Source: Ruminiclostridium cellobioparum DSM 1351 = ATCC 15832 (GTDB taxonomy: Bacteria > Bacillota > Clostridia > Acetivibrionales > DSM-1351). Taken from it: a stretch of DNA of 64,000 nucleotides. Under the pieces are notes generated by a model, which searched no databases, was not told where the DNA came from, and saw only the letters and a list, made by a program, of their open reading frames with translations. Position numbers and translations under genes: made by a program. Location of the stretch: contig NZ_JHYD01000023.1 of assembly GCF_000621505.1 (NCBI RefSeq), positions 62,001-126,000 of the forward strand, in the 5' to 3' direction. Below, in pieces: positions 17,662-27,351 of the stretch. How positions within the stretch are numbered: position 1 is the stretch's first letter; each line of letters begins with the position of its first letter.

Positions 17662-19284
17662 TTATTTTAGAATAAGAGACTCTCTGTATTCCGACGGAGT
17701 CATACCTGAATACTTTTTAAATATCCTGGAAAAATAGTGCGGATCTGAAATGCCTACTATCTCTGCCACTTCATAGGTCTTATATTTTACATCCTTGAGC
17801 AGTTCCTTGGATTTTTCTATCCTCACATCATTAAGATAGTCAACAAAGCTTTTCCCAAGTTCCTTCTTAAACATTCTGCTTATATAAAACGTGCTGACAT
17901 AAATATTTTCGGCTACTTCATTAAGGGTAACCTGCTCACTGTAATGCTCCTGGATATAATCTATGGCTTTTCTGAGAATAAGCTTGATGCTCTTGTTGTT
18001 AAAGTTGTTAACCTTATCGGCTATTCTTACTGCCACATCCTCCAATAATGAATTCAATTCTTCTGCGCTCTCACTTTTTTCAATCAGGTTAAGAAGGCTG
18101 GCAATATCCCTGCCCTCCTCATGTCTCTTGTCTACTTCAATAGCCGATACCGAAATTCTGATGTTATTGATCGAGGATAAAGTGGTATAGTAAAAATTCT
18201 TCATATAATTGATGTTAATTTTGGTAGTAGTAACATATCTGGCTATATTTTGAGTTGTAACCTTTACCAGTCCTTCGTTGCCGGATTTTATGCTTTCCAG
18301 CAGCTGTTTCTGGTACATGTCAAGTGTTGAATAATCCTCGTATCTAAAAAAGGAGTTCAAATCGCTGTATTGTATGATTGAATTAGTACCCATATAGCTT
18401 TTATATTCCAGCGAGCCCAAACATTCCTTTAATTTATCGGGCAATTCCATGGCAGAAACTCCGACCGAGCTGACAGCAATTGTAACGGTAAACCCAAAGC
18501 CATTATTTATCACTTCCTGAAGATAACTGCATTTTTCACTTACTTCCTCTATATCCAAAGGTATCCTGTCAGGCTTCTGTATAATGAAACCAACCCTGCT
18601 GCTGTTGAGCATTATAGACAGGACTTCGTACTTTTCGGCAAATATCTCCTCAAAGGAGTTAACAATACCAAACTGATAAAGATGTTTGTCATACTGGGAG
18701 CTGTTGGATTTTTCATCATAGTCATTTTCCATAACAACCAGTACAAAATTTTTAATACATATATTAAAGAGCTTCATTTTCTCAGTTATTTCATATTCAT
18801 TGGTATTCAGTCCATAAATAATATCATATAGGAGCTTTTCTCTGAGAATTGGTATACTTTGTTCAAACAGTACTTTAAACCGGTCTATTTCCAAATGTCT
18901 TATTTTCTGATCATTGATTTCGTTTACCGCTCTTGTAAGCACCGCAGTAAGTTCCTCAATCTTTGACGGCTTCAATAAAAAATCAAAGGCGCCGAACTTG
19001 ATAGCCTCCTGTACATAGTCAAAATCCCTGTATCCCGTAAGTATTATTATCTTTGAATACGGCACAATCCCTTTTACCTGTTTTATCATACTTAAGCCAT
19101 CCATGCCTGGCATACGGATATCAGTAATAATTATCTCGGGCAGATATTTTTTTATCAGTTCGATCCCCTCAATGCCATCACTTGCATCTGCACATACTTC
19201 ACAGTCCAATTGTTTCCAATTGATGATGTTTTTTATTCCTTTTCTGATAATGGATTCATCATCAATTATTAGTACCTTGTACAT
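17662..19284 (-). CDS. cuaR: YesN-type response regulator of the cellodextrin system
   Basis: 540 aa: receiver domain with IIDDES, phospho-acceptor Asp55 in IIITDIRMPGMDG and a DFLLKPSK lysine; a long middle region; and a C-terminal AraC domain with two helix-turn-helices from about residue 437 (VTLNEVAENIYVSTFYISRMFKKELGKSF). AAGGAGG precedes the ATG, which lies 23 bases inside the kinase gene. In R. cellulolyticum the matching protein CuaR binds ahead of the importer operon and turns it on with cellobiose. The symbol is taken from that gene order and protein types. Confidence 0.9.
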   Translation of the reverse strand: MYKVLIIDDESIIRKGIKNIINWKQLDCEVCADASDGIEGIELIKKYLPEIIITDIRMPGMDGLSMIKQVKGIVPYSKIIILTGYRDFDYVQEAIKFGAFDFLLKPSKIEELTAVLTRAVNEINDQKIRHLEIDRFKVLFEQSIPILREKLLYDIIYGLNTNEYEITEKMKLFNICIKNFVLVVMENDYDEKSNSSQYDKHLYQFGIVNSFEEIFAEKYEVLSIMLNSSRVGFIIQKPDRIPLDIEEVSEKCSYLQEVINNGFGFTVTIAVSSVGVSAMELPDKLKECLGSLEYKSYMGTNSIIQYSDLNSFFRYEDYSTLDMYQKQLLESIKSGNEGLVKVTTQNIARYVTTTKININYMKNFYYTTLSSINNIRISVSAIEVDKRHEEGRDIASLLNLIEKSESAEELNSLLEDVAVRIADKVNNFNNKSIKLILRKAIDYIQEHYSEQVTLNEVAENIYVSTFYISRMFKKELGKSFVDYLNDVRIEKSKELLKDVKYKTYEVAEIVGISDPHYFSRIFKKYSGMTPSEYRESLILK

Positions 19285-21133
19285 AAAAACCCTCCTTTTT
19301 ATAACTCTGTGCAGGTAAAGTAACAGATACCTTTGTGTAAATATTCAATTTGCTTTCAATGTTTATACCATATTTTTCGCCGTAAAAGAGCTTGATCCTT
19401 CTGTTAACATTATCAATGCCAATACTTTTGTTCTTTTTATTGCCTAAAGATTTAAAATATGTATCGTTATCCATTTCCAAACCTTTATTTAACTTTACAA
19501 GTTCTTCCGTTGATATACCGTTGCCATTGTCAATTACTTCAATAATCATCAATTCTCCGCGTATACCCGCTGTGAGCGTTATGATCCCTTTACCCCTGCT
19601 GTTTTCCACGCCATGGTATACCGCATTTTCTATAAGGGGCTGGATCAGAAGCCTTGGTATTTTTATGTAAAGCACCTTGGGGTCGACTTCCTTGTTAAAG
19701 GTAATCCTGCCTTCAAATCTTCTTTTAAGCAGGGCTATATATTTGTCTATATACATGAATTCCTCTTCAATTGTTATGAGCCTGTCATCCCTTCCGATAC
19801 TTGCCTCAAGCAAAGTGGAAAGATCCGATACCGTGCTGCTTATCTCAGGAACATTGTTCAGCTGGGCCATCCAGTTAATTGATTCCAGAGTGTTGAAGAG
19901 GAAATGGGGATTTATCTGTGACTGCAATGCTTTTAATTCAGCCTCCTTGCGTGTGATCTGCTCCCTGTATATCCAGGTAACCAGGTGATCAATTTCTTTT
20001 GTCATGTTGTTGAAGGTTTTATGTAAAAAACCCAACTCATCTTTTCTTTCTATCTCTATATAACTGTCGGATATATTGTCAATATTCATTCCTTTCATGG
20101 CCTTAACCAACTGGTTTATAGGTTTGATCATATCAAAGGACATAAAGATACTCACAACAGATAATATCAGGATTGAACCCATGCACAATAATATAATCCG
20201 GTTTCTGAGAGTTTTCACATCTGAATAAAGTTGATTCAGCGGGATATAGGTCACTATTCTCCACCCTGGTTCCGACAGGTAGGTATGTGCAACAAAGATA
20301 TTGTTCTTCTTATCTAAAAAAGAGTTTTTATCATTTGGAATATCCTGTATTACCTTTTTATATTTGTCCAGGGCAGCTTTGTTTTTATAAATGATAATTT
20401 CATTATCTGAGGACAAAATTGTAGTGTTCTGCATAACCTCCGATTCAAGGCCCTGAAGTACAAAATCAAAAAATTGCATATTTATCTCAACAACAAGTAA
20501 ACCTATTTCCTTATAGTTATCCCTGTTATATATCATTCTGACCAAATATGAATTCTGAACGACTCCGTTTTTTGAATTGAAAAACCATACAACTTTACCG
20601 TTAGCGGCTGCAGCTGATTTTCTGATTGGTGTATAATTCTGAAGAACTATAGACTTGATATTTGATTTGTCTGAGTTATTACTATTATCATATATAAAAA
20701 ACCGTTTCTTGTTTGTTACGATACATATGGACTGTATTTCATTCCTGGTCATTACGGCATTGAGAAATACGTTATTTAGTTTGCTTCCTACTTCATAGCT
20801 GTACAGCATGTTTATATTATTGCTGTCTTCATTTATCAACGCTTCATATATACTTTCATCGCTGCTCAGATCCTGGGATATAACGTTAAGATTTCTGACC
20901 GTATCCTGAAGTCTTAATTCAATAAGGCTCAGTATATCCTTGGAGTATGAAAGGGATTTATTTGTAATGATTTCTTCAGAACTTTTAAAGCTGAAAAACC
21001 CTATGAAAACAAGAGGTATCAATATCTGGATGTACAGTACCAGCAACAGCTTTTTCTTTATAGAAATGTTCCTGTAAAATTGTAATGCATTCATTAGTTT
21101 TGAAAACATTTCCGAAGTAATTTTATTCAACAT
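19262..21133 (-). CDS. cuaS: Sensor histidine kinase of the cellodextrin system
   Basis: 623 aa. Membrane segments at about 28-48 and 311-332 frame an extracellular Cache-like sensor region; a HAMP region follows, then QSQINPHFLFNTLESINWM with phospho-acceptor His410, and a C-terminal ATPase domain. It overlaps the regulator gene and follows the extra binding-protein gene by 53 bases. This three-gene order (binding protein, kinase, regulator) matches the CuaDSR three-component sensor in which the lipoprotein presents sugar to the kinase. Confidence 0.9.
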   Translation of the reverse strand: MLNKITSEMFSKLMNALQFYRNISIKKKLLLVLYIQILIPLVFIGFFSFKSSEEIITNKSLSYSKDILSLIELRLQDTVRNLNVISQDLSSDESIYEALINEDSNNINMLYSYEVGSKLNNVFLNAVMTRNEIQSICIVTNKKRFFIYDNSNNSDKSNIKSIVLQNYTPIRKSAAAANGKVVWFFNSKNGVVQNSYLVRMIYNRDNYKEIGLLVVEINMQFFDFVLQGLESEVMQNTTILSSDNEIIIYKNKAALDKYKKVIQDIPNDKNSFLDKKNNIFVAHTYLSEPGWRIVTYIPLNQLYSDVKTLRNRIILLCMGSILILSVVSIFMSFDMIKPINQLVKAMKGMNIDNISDSYIEIERKDELGFLHKTFNNMTKEIDHLVTWIYREQITRKEAELKALQSQINPHFLFNTLESINWMAQLNNVPEISSTVSDLSTLLEASIGRDDRLITIEEEFMYIDKYIALLKRRFEGRITFNKEVDPKVLYIKIPRLLIQPLIENAVYHGVENSRGKGIITLTAGIRGELMIIEVIDNGNGISTEELVKLNKGLEMDNDTYFKSLGNKKNKSIGIDNVNRRIKLFYGEKYGINIESKLNIYTKVSVTLPAQSYKKEGFYVQGTNN

Positions 21134-21186
21134 TTTGACCTCTTAGTTCCTTATTTTCGCAGCCGGCTTTATTATTTGGCCAATAA

Positions 21187-22500
21187 TTAATTTGATTGGA
21201 TTTTTTCCACAGCCTGCTTCCAGATTTCTTCGGCAGTCTTTTTACCCTCCAGGAAGTAGGGGAACTGTTTTATAACTATATCATTCCAGGCACTTCTGTC
21301 TATAACATGATCCGGAATTGAAGTCTTGTTTTCTTCCAGGGTCTTTTCATATAAATCAATACTTTGCTGTGCCAGTGAACTATACGGTGTTTCCTGCTGG
21401 ATTTTAAGATTGCTTAACAAGGCAGTTTTCTCATAGAAAAATGTAGCTGTCTCTTTGGAGGTAAGATACTTTAACAACAAAATTGTATTTTCCTCTCCTG
21501 TTGGTGTATCCCAGGCACTCCTGCTGATATAAAAGGTTCCTCCGCCCAGACCGGTAGGGATTTTGGGACTGTTGTTATTTATTGAAGGAAAGGGAATCAT
21601 TTCAACGCTTTGGTCATATTTATCAAAATAAGGTATGAACCAGGAACCCTGAACTATCATGGCAGCTTGTTTTGAAAAAAACAGTTGGTTTCTTTCATTA
21701 CTGTTGAGAGTGAGTGCATCATTGGGAAAAGCTTTCATATCGTACAGCTCTTTCAGGTATTTCATTGCATCAATATAATACTTATTGATCTTCCCGTCCA
21801 CTATGCTTTCCTCAACACCCTTGCTGCCGCCCAGGTTGGCTATCATATTCTGGTATATATAGGATCCTTCTGCCGAGGAATTATAGGCTATGGGTATTAT
21901 ACCGTTTTCTTTGAATTTTGTAATAGCTGCTTTGAGTTCCTCATAATTTTCAGGTATTTTAACCTGATATTTATTAAAGAGGTCCTTATTGATGAAAAGT
22001 CCTTCAAATACCAATTCGAACGGTATTCCATATATTCTGTTTTCATAGGTTGTAAGGGAGAAGCTGGACTCTTTGAAACTGTCCATCCAGCTTCGGTCTT
22101 CCTTTAATTTATCGGTAAGATCGGCCACTTTATTTGCCTTTATAAGATACTTTATGTCTGAGCCCGGCCAAAGACCAAAAACATCAGGTTCATTTCCTGA
22201 TGCAAATCTTGTCTTAAGAGTCGGTAAATATTCATCTCCAAATATTGATTGATTCGATATCTTGATAGTACTGTTTTCATTTTCAAACTTGGCTATTATT
22301 TCTTTTAAACTTCCAGCTTTACTGTCAACACCGCCCCATGAAGTCATTAATTCGATTGTGGTACTCTTGGTCGGTAATGCAGGACTTTTTGACTTTTCGG
22401 ATTCTTTTGTTATGCTACCTGCACACGCGACCATTGAAATGCCAAATATAGCAACAGCTATAATACTCAAAACCCTTTTTGAGTATTTCATGAATTTCAC
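21187..22500 (-). CDS. cuaD: Sugar-binding lipoprotein feeding the sensor kinase
   Basis: 437 aa with a lipoprotein signal (IISVMKYS-type N-terminus, lipobox GISMVACAG) and a family 1 solute-binding domain shorter than the transporter's own binding protein. GAGGTG precedes the ATG. It heads the kinase-regulator operon and has no permease partner of its own, which is the pattern of CuaD in R. cellulolyticum, a cellobiose-specific protein thought to work with the sensor rather than the transporter. The ligand is inferred from that parallel. Confidence 0.86.
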   Translation of the reverse strand: MKFMKYSKRVLSIIAVAIFGISMVACAGSITKESEKSKSPALPTKSTTIELMTSWGGVDSKAGSLKEIIAKFENENSTIKISNQSIFGDEYLPTLKTRFASGNEPDVFGLWPGSDIKYLIKANKVADLTDKLKEDRSWMDSFKESSFSLTTYENRIYGIPFELVFEGLFINKDLFNKYQVKIPENYEELKAAITKFKENGIIPIAYNSSAEGSYIYQNMIANLGGSKGVEESIVDGKINKYYIDAMKYLKELYDMKAFPNDALTLNSNERNQLFFSKQAAMIVQGSWFIPYFDKYDQSVEMIPFPSINNNSPKIPTGLGGGTFYISRSAWDTPTGEENTILLLKYLTSKETATFFYEKTALLSNLKIQQETPYSSLAQQSIDLYEKTLEENKTSIPDHVIDRSAWNDIVIKQFPYFLEGKKTAEEIWKQAVEKIQSN

Positions 22501-22599
22501 CTCACTCTACACAGATTTAAAGACAGCGTCATTTAGGAAATGGCAGTAAAGAAATATATCATATACAGTTATTATAATTATTTATCAGTACAATTTGCA

Positions 22600-22660
22600 A
22601 TAATAAAATGAAAAAAGCTGCACGGAAAACTGTGTTCCGGCAGCTTTTTTCATTTTATTA
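22600..22660 (-). terminator. Long palindromic terminator after the clp gene
   Basis: A perfect 21-bp inverted repeat (arms from TAATAAAATGAAAAAAGCTGC region to its complement ending at 22660) with an inner CGGAA/TTCCG extension. The T-run makes it a terminator for the minus-strand clp gene, whose stop codon lies inside the arm. Confidence 0.88.
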
Positions 22661-24997
22661 AATAATTGATAATTTTATTTCATTGTTTTCATCCAGGTCA
22701 ACGCCAACCAGTGACCCCTCTTTTATGGTTCCCTTCAGGTACTCCTCGGACAACCTGTCTTCAATATAATTCTGAATGGCACGTCTTAAAGGTCTTGCGC
22801 CAAACTTGATGTCATAGCCTTTTTCCAGTATGAATTCCTTCACCCTGTCGGTTATATTTATTCTGATATCCTTATCTCTCGCTTCGGTATATACCTCTTC
22901 AAGCATTAATTCTATTATTTGCTTAAGCTCCTCATTGTTCAGCTCGGTAAATACAATTACCTCGTCAATCCTGTTTAAAAACTCAGGTCTGAAGGTCTCT
23001 TTGATCACATCCTTTACCTTGCTTTCCAGAGTGGCATAAGCGTTGTTTGCAAAACCGATGCCGCTTGACTTAAAGTTGGTTCCGGCATTGGATGTCATAA
23101 TTATTATTGTATTTTCGAAACTTACGGTTCTTCCGTGGCTGTCTGTCAGCCTGCCGTCCTCAAGTATCTGAAGCAGCATGTTGAATACATCGGGATGAGC
23201 CTTTTCAATTTCATCCATCAAAATTACCGAATAGGGCTTTCTTCTGACCTTTTCTGTAAGCTGTCCTGCATCATCATATCCCACATACCCCGGAGGTGAA
23301 CCTATGAGTTTGGAAACAGTGTGTTTCTCCATATATTCGGACATATCAAGCCTTATCAGTGCTTCCTCACTCTCAAACAATTCCATGGCCAATGCCCTTA
23401 CAAGTTCGGTTTTACCAACACCGGTGGGGCCTACGAATATGAAGGAAGCCGGCTTTTTCTTTTTCTTGAAGCCCGATCTGCTTCTTCTGATCGCCCTTGA
23501 AACTCCTTCAACAGCCTTGCTCTGACCTATCACACGCTTATGCAGCCGGGTTTCAAGATTGATGAGCTTTTCCGATTCCTCTTCACTGAGCCTTTGTATT
23601 GGGATTTTGGTCCAGGCTTCAATGACACTTGCAATATCGTCTATTGTCAGCTCAACATCCTTACTTGTATCTTCGATATCTTTTATAAGTCCGATTAGCT
23701 TACATTCGTGAACCTTTAAATCGGCTGCCTTCTGGTAATCTTCTATGGAGTCTGCAGAAATAGCGGTTTCCTTTTCTTCCTGGACTCTGCGGAGCTCATC
23801 CTTGTATGATTGGAGTTCTGCAAGTTTTACATTTCTGAGGTTTGCCCTTGAACCTGCCTCATCTATGACGTCAATTGCCTTGTCGGGCAGCATTCTGTCC
23901 GTTATATATCTCTCAGAGTAATTAACAGCCGCCTTAACAATTTCATCGCTGATCTTTACCCTGTGATATTCTTCGTAATAGTGCTTTATCCCAATTAATA
24001 TTTCAATGGATTCCTCTATGGAAGGCTCATCCACTATAACAGGCTGGAATCTTCTTTCAAGAGCCGAATCCTTTTCTATATGCTTTCTGTACTCATTGAG
24101 AGTTGTGGCTCCGATAACCTGTATCTCACCTCTCGACAAAGCCGGTTTGAGTATGTTGGCCGCATTCATGGCACCTTCGGCTTCCCCGGCTCCCATTATA
24201 TTGTGAAGCTCATCTATAACAAGAATTATATTTCCAAAGGATTTGGCCTCTTCTATGATTCCCTTCATTCTGCTTTCAAATTGGCCCCTGAACTGGGTAC
24301 CTGCTACAACACTTGTCATATCCAGCAGATAAACCTCTGAATTAAACAGTTTCTGAGGAACGCTCTTTTCGGCGATTCTGACGGCAAGCCCTTCTGCTAT
24401 GGCAGTTTTTCCCACACCAGGCTCACCGATTAGAACAGGATTGTTTTTTGTCCTCCTGTTCAATATCTGTATAACCCTTTCAATCTCCCTGTTCCTTCCG
24501 ATCACCCTGTCTATGGCACCGTCTTTTGCCTTATCGATCAGGTTTGTCCCGTACATGTCAAGGTACTTTTTCTTTTTAACAACCTTTTTATCCTGTACCT
24601 TGGTCTTGGTTGAATTCTTTTCCTTATCTTCCCCGTTGCCTTTGTCCTGGCTACTGACAGCCGGTACCTCAGTGTTTTGATTGTCCGCTGTTTTGGGAAA
24701 AGCTTTATTCAGCATTCCAAAAAACGGATTTGTCTGATTTACATCACCTGCATCTGTCTGTAAAGCCTCCAGCAGCTCATTGCCCTCCATATCCTCAAGC
24801 ATATCGCCAACCTGCTTGCTGATGTTATCAAGCTCATCCTCCGTCATTCCCGTCTGTGATAAAAGCTGATCTATGGGCTGTAAATTCTGCTTTCTCGCGC
24901 AGCTGACACAAAGCCCTTCCTGTACCTGCCTCCCGTCAACTATTTTAGTCACAAAAACAACTGCTATATTTTTATTGCATACTGAGCATTTTATCAT
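22658..24997 (-). CDS. Clp AAA+ unfoldase with N-terminal zinc ribbon (ClpE-like)
   Basis: 779 aa. The ATG at 24997 has GGAGG five bases upstream; an in-frame ATG at 25009 overlaps that ribosome site. N-terminal zinc ribbon CSVC...CVSC (about residues 4-37), an acidic linker, AAA+ domain 1 with Walker A GEPGVGKTAIAEG, a UVR-type middle segment, and AAA+ domain 2 with GPTGVGKTELV. An IGF loop (SGIGFANN) suggests docking to ClpP. Zinc ribbon plus two AAA+ modules is the ClpE layout; ClpC is the alternative. It unfolds proteins for degradation during stress. No tandem CtsR-type GGTCAAA repeat is seen upstream. Confidence 0.9.
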   Translation of the reverse strand: MIKCSVCNKNIAVVFVTKIVDGRQVQEGLCVSCARKQNLQPIDQLLSQTGMTEDELDNISKQVGDMLEDMEGNELLEALQTDAGDVNQTNPFFGMLNKAFPKTADNQNTEVPAVSSQDKGNGEDKEKNSTKTKVQDKKVVKKKKYLDMYGTNLIDKAKDGAIDRVIGRNREIERVIQILNRRTKNNPVLIGEPGVGKTAIAEGLAVRIAEKSVPQKLFNSEVYLLDMTSVVAGTQFRGQFESRMKGIIEEAKSFGNIILVIDELHNIMGAGEAEGAMNAANILKPALSRGEIQVIGATTLNEYRKHIEKDSALERRFQPVIVDEPSIEESIEILIGIKHYYEEYHRVKISDEIVKAAVNYSERYITDRMLPDKAIDVIDEAGSRANLRNVKLAELQSYKDELRRVQEEKETAISADSIEDYQKAADLKVHECKLIGLIKDIEDTSKDVELTIDDIASVIEAWTKIPIQRLSEEESEKLINLETRLHKRVIGQSKAVEGVSRAIRRSRSGFKKKKKPASFIFVGPTGVGKTELVRALAMELFESEEALIRLDMSEYMEKHTVSKLIGSPPGYVGYDDAGQLTEKVRRKPYSVILMDEIEKAHPDVFNMLLQILEDGRLTDSHGRTVSFENTIIIMTSNAGTNFKSSGIGFANNAYATLESKVKDVIKETFRPEFLNRIDEVIVFTELNNEELKQIIELMLEEVYTEARDKDIRINITDRVKEFILEKGYDIKFGARPLRRAIQNYIEDRLSEEYLKGTIKEGSLVGVDLDENNEIKLSII

Positions 24998-25037
24998 ATT
25001 GACCTCCATTGATATTTAAATGAACCGTGTTGTTGAG

Positions 25038-25134
25038 GTCACTATTCCGACCTCCCATATTTTGAGTACATTCCATTTTTGTCAATTTCTCCAGATAGCA
25101 TATTATAACCGCTTATGGAGGTTATAATAGTGAC
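25038..25134 (-). promoter_or_regulatory. Competing inverted repeats in the clp leader
   Basis: GTCACTATTCCGACCTCC (25038-25055) is complementary to GGAGGTTATAATAGTGAC (25117-25134) at 15 of 18 positions. ATTATAACC (25102-25110) is perfectly complementary to GGTTATAAT (25120-25128), with nine bases between arms. In a minus-strand transcript the segment 25134-25117 can pair with either partner but not both. Geometry of the 9-9-9 repeat resembles CIRCE, but the sequence differs. Role unknown. Confidence 0.55.
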
Positions 25135-25148
25135 TCTTTTTCAGCATT

Positions 25149-25176
25149 AAAATAAAATTTATTATTTCATGGTCAA
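25149..25176 (-). promoter_or_regulatory. Candidate sigma-A promoter for clp
   Basis: On the minus strand TTGACC (25171-25176) and TATTTT (25149-25154) are separated by 16 bases. A transcript would start near 25141, just before the competing inverted repeats, giving a leader of about 145 bases. Confidence 0.45.
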
Positions 25177-25587
25177 TATTTTACCTCTTGTCCGGTCTTA
25201 TTACTATTATGTGATGCACATAATATATACCACTTATACCGATATTTATAACCGTTATATTATCTTTTTAATATATAAACATGGAAATACCCCATCTTGC
25301 AACTTTATATATACATATATACTATATTATTTCCAGAAATGTCTATAATTTTTTAAATTTTATATTTTCCCTTTTACTCCAATATGTTTTTAATAGTATA
25401 ACACAAGTATACTCCTAGGTCTAACAGCTTTTCAGTTGTTTTTGCTACTATTAAGTTATATTCGTTATTAATTGCAAAACAAATTAATTAACCGTGTCTA
25501 TAGTCTTTCTTGCGTGTTTATACGTCCTTAATCCCTGTTTTGATTTTTCAATATGTAAATATTCTGTTACCGGATTAAATAAATTTG
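25177..25587. other. AT-rich intergenic stretch, nothing recognised
   Basis: About 410 bases between the clp promoter and the pit terminator. Very AT-rich with short runs and no open frame with a ribosome site, no tRNA-like fold and no strong hairpin that I can see. Confidence 0.6.
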
Positions 25588-25638
25588 GAAAAAAGGAAAC
25601 GGCAAATTAAACCAGGCTTAATCTACCGTTTCCTTTTT
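25588..25638 (-). terminator. Terminator after pit
   Basis: AAAAAAGGAAACGG and CCGTTTCCTTTTTT pair, with an inner ATTAA/TTAAT stem. Placed directly after the Pit stop codon on the minus strand. Confidence 0.88.
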
Positions 25639-25677
25639 TAAGTATAGAGTTAAAATTTATATCCTGTTTAGTTTATT

Positions 25678-26676
25678 TCAGATAAATAACTTGAATATGG
25701 TAGTTATAAATGCACCTATCAAGGCGGATACAGGAATGGTAATTACCCAGGCCCAGACTATGTTTCTTACAAGGGACCATTTAACGGCCGACAGTCTCTT
25801 TGAGGCTCCCACACCCATTATTGATGATGAAATAACATGCGTGGTACTGACGGGGGCTCCAAAATGTGTCATGGTCTCTATGACAATGGCAGCACCTGTT
25901 TCGGCAGCAAAGCCTCCGATAGGCTGCAGCCTGATCATATTGACCCCTATGGTCTTGATTATTTTCCAGCCTCCGATGGAGGTTCCCAAAGCCATTGATA
26001 ATGCACAGGCCACCATAACCCAGGGCTGTACACCCGTATGACCACCGTTCAGGCCTGCACCTACCAGAGCCAGTGTTATGATACCCATCGATTTCTGCGC
26101 ATCGTTATTACCGTGGGAATAAGCCATAAATGCCGCAGATATTATCTGTAATTTTGAAAACCATTTGTTTATGAATCTCGGGGTTAAATTACGGAGTAGT
26201 TTGTACAATAAGGTCATAAATAGAAAGCCTATACCAAAACCAATAAACGGCGAGGTTACCAAAGGCAATACCACCTTCTCCCAAACTCCCTGCCATTTTA
26301 CAATGCTTATTCCCCCTGAATAGGCAATTGCAGACCCCACCAGCGCTCCGATCAAAGCATGTGACGAACTGCTGGGAATTCCGAAATACCAGGTTATCAA
26401 ATCCCATATAATTGCAGCGATAATGGTCGCAATTATTACATATTGGCCTTTTATCATATCGCCGTCCACCAAACCATTGGTTATGGTATGGGCAACTTTG
26501 CTGCTGGTCAGTGCACCTACGAAATTTAATACTGCCGACATAAGTATTGCCTGTCTTGGAGACAGCACTCTTGTTGAAACAGATGTAGCGATAGAATTTG
26601 CAGTATCGTGAAAGCCGTTTATAAAATCAAATCCTAGTGCCAATACGACAACAGCCACCAATGAAACACTAAGCAT
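25678..26676 (-). CDS. Inorganic phosphate permease, PiT family
   Basis: 332 aa, about ten predicted membrane segments. The two PiT signature regions are visible: GFDFINGFHDTANSIATSVSTRVLSPRQA near the N-terminus and AYSHGNNDAQKSMGIITLAL near residue 190. Members are low-affinity metal-phosphate or cation symporters. The start overlaps the stop of the DUF47 gene by eight bases, a very common PhoU-like/Pit pair, and the operon lies behind a Pho-box-like repeat. Length is normal for the short bacterial Pit proteins. Confidence 0.95.
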   Translation of the reverse strand: MLSVSLVAVVVLALGFDFINGFHDTANSIATSVSTRVLSPRQAILMSAVLNFVGALTSSKVAHTITNGLVDGDMIKGQYVIIATIIAAIIWDLITWYFGIPSSSSHALIGALVGSAIAYSGGISIVKWQGVWEKVVLPLVTSPFIGFGIGFLFMTLLYKLLRNLTPRFINKWFSKLQIISAAFMAYSHGNNDAQKSMGIITLALVGAGLNGGHTGVQPWVMVACALSMALGTSIGGWKIIKTIGVNMIRLQPIGGFAAETGAAIVIETMTHFGAPVSTTHVISSSIMGVGASKRLSAVKWSLVRNIVWAWVITIPVSALIGAFITTIFKLFI

Positions 26677-27292
26677 TTTTCATTACAACCCCTTCTACTA
26701 TATTTGCAACATCTTCACATGCATCTATTGTATTTTCCAGTAATTCGAATATCGCCTTCCATTTTATTACTTCAACAGCATCGGTTTCAGACATGAACAA
26801 ACTGGCCATGGCATCTCTGAAAATGGTATCTGCTTCATCTTCAACATTGTTCACTTCAATAATTTTGTTCTGAAGCTGCTTGCTTTTCTTCATATTCTTT
26901 ACTTCAATCATTACATTTCTCAGTTCACCTGTGGCCTTTACAATCAACTTTGTAAGAGTAAGTGCTTCGGGCCTTACTTCCTTAACGTTGAACATGCTGA
27001 AGCGGTGAGCCGCGCTCTCAATATCATCGGTAATGTTATCAAGTTCTTTGGCAATGGTAAAAATATCTTCCCTGTCAATAGGAGTAATGAAAGATTTGTT
27101 AAGTTCATTAAGAATTTTGTGAACATAGCTGTCACATGCGTGCTCAGCTTCTTCAATGCTCATGATCTTTTCGTTGACATTGATATAATTGTGTGTCAAA
27201 TCATCAAGCAGGTTTGCTGCCTTACAGATGATTTCACAAGTCTCAATAAAATAGTCAAAAAATATCTCTTCCTTAGCTGTAATTCTAAACAT
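26669..27292 (-). CDS. DUF47 (PhoU-like) partner of Pit
   Basis: 207 aa from an ATG at 27292 with AGAAGG upstream; the frame is open to 27325 but without a ribosome site. All-helical DUF47 protein similar to PhoU, with FYFDYF-like N-terminus (EEIFFDYFIETCEIICKAANLLDDL) and SFITPIDREDIFTIAKELDNITDDIE, the metal-binding helical-bundle signature. DUF47 proteins are thought to adjust the activity of the neighbouring Pit transporter. The overlap with pit supports co-translation. Confidence 0.94.
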   Translation of the reverse strand: MFRITAKEEIFFDYFIETCEIICKAANLLDDLTHNYINVNEKIMSIEEAEHACDSYVHKILNELNKSFITPIDREDIFTIAKELDNITDDIESAAHRFSMFNVKEVRPEALTLTKLIVKATGELRNVMIEVKNMKKSKQLQNKIIEVNNVEDEADTIFRDAMASLFMSETDAVEVIKWKAIFELLENTIDACEDVANIVEGVVMKNA

Positions 27293-27351
27293 TGTGGGGT
27301 ACCTTCTTTCGACAAAATATAACATTTAACCGTTACCATTATATAGTATTG

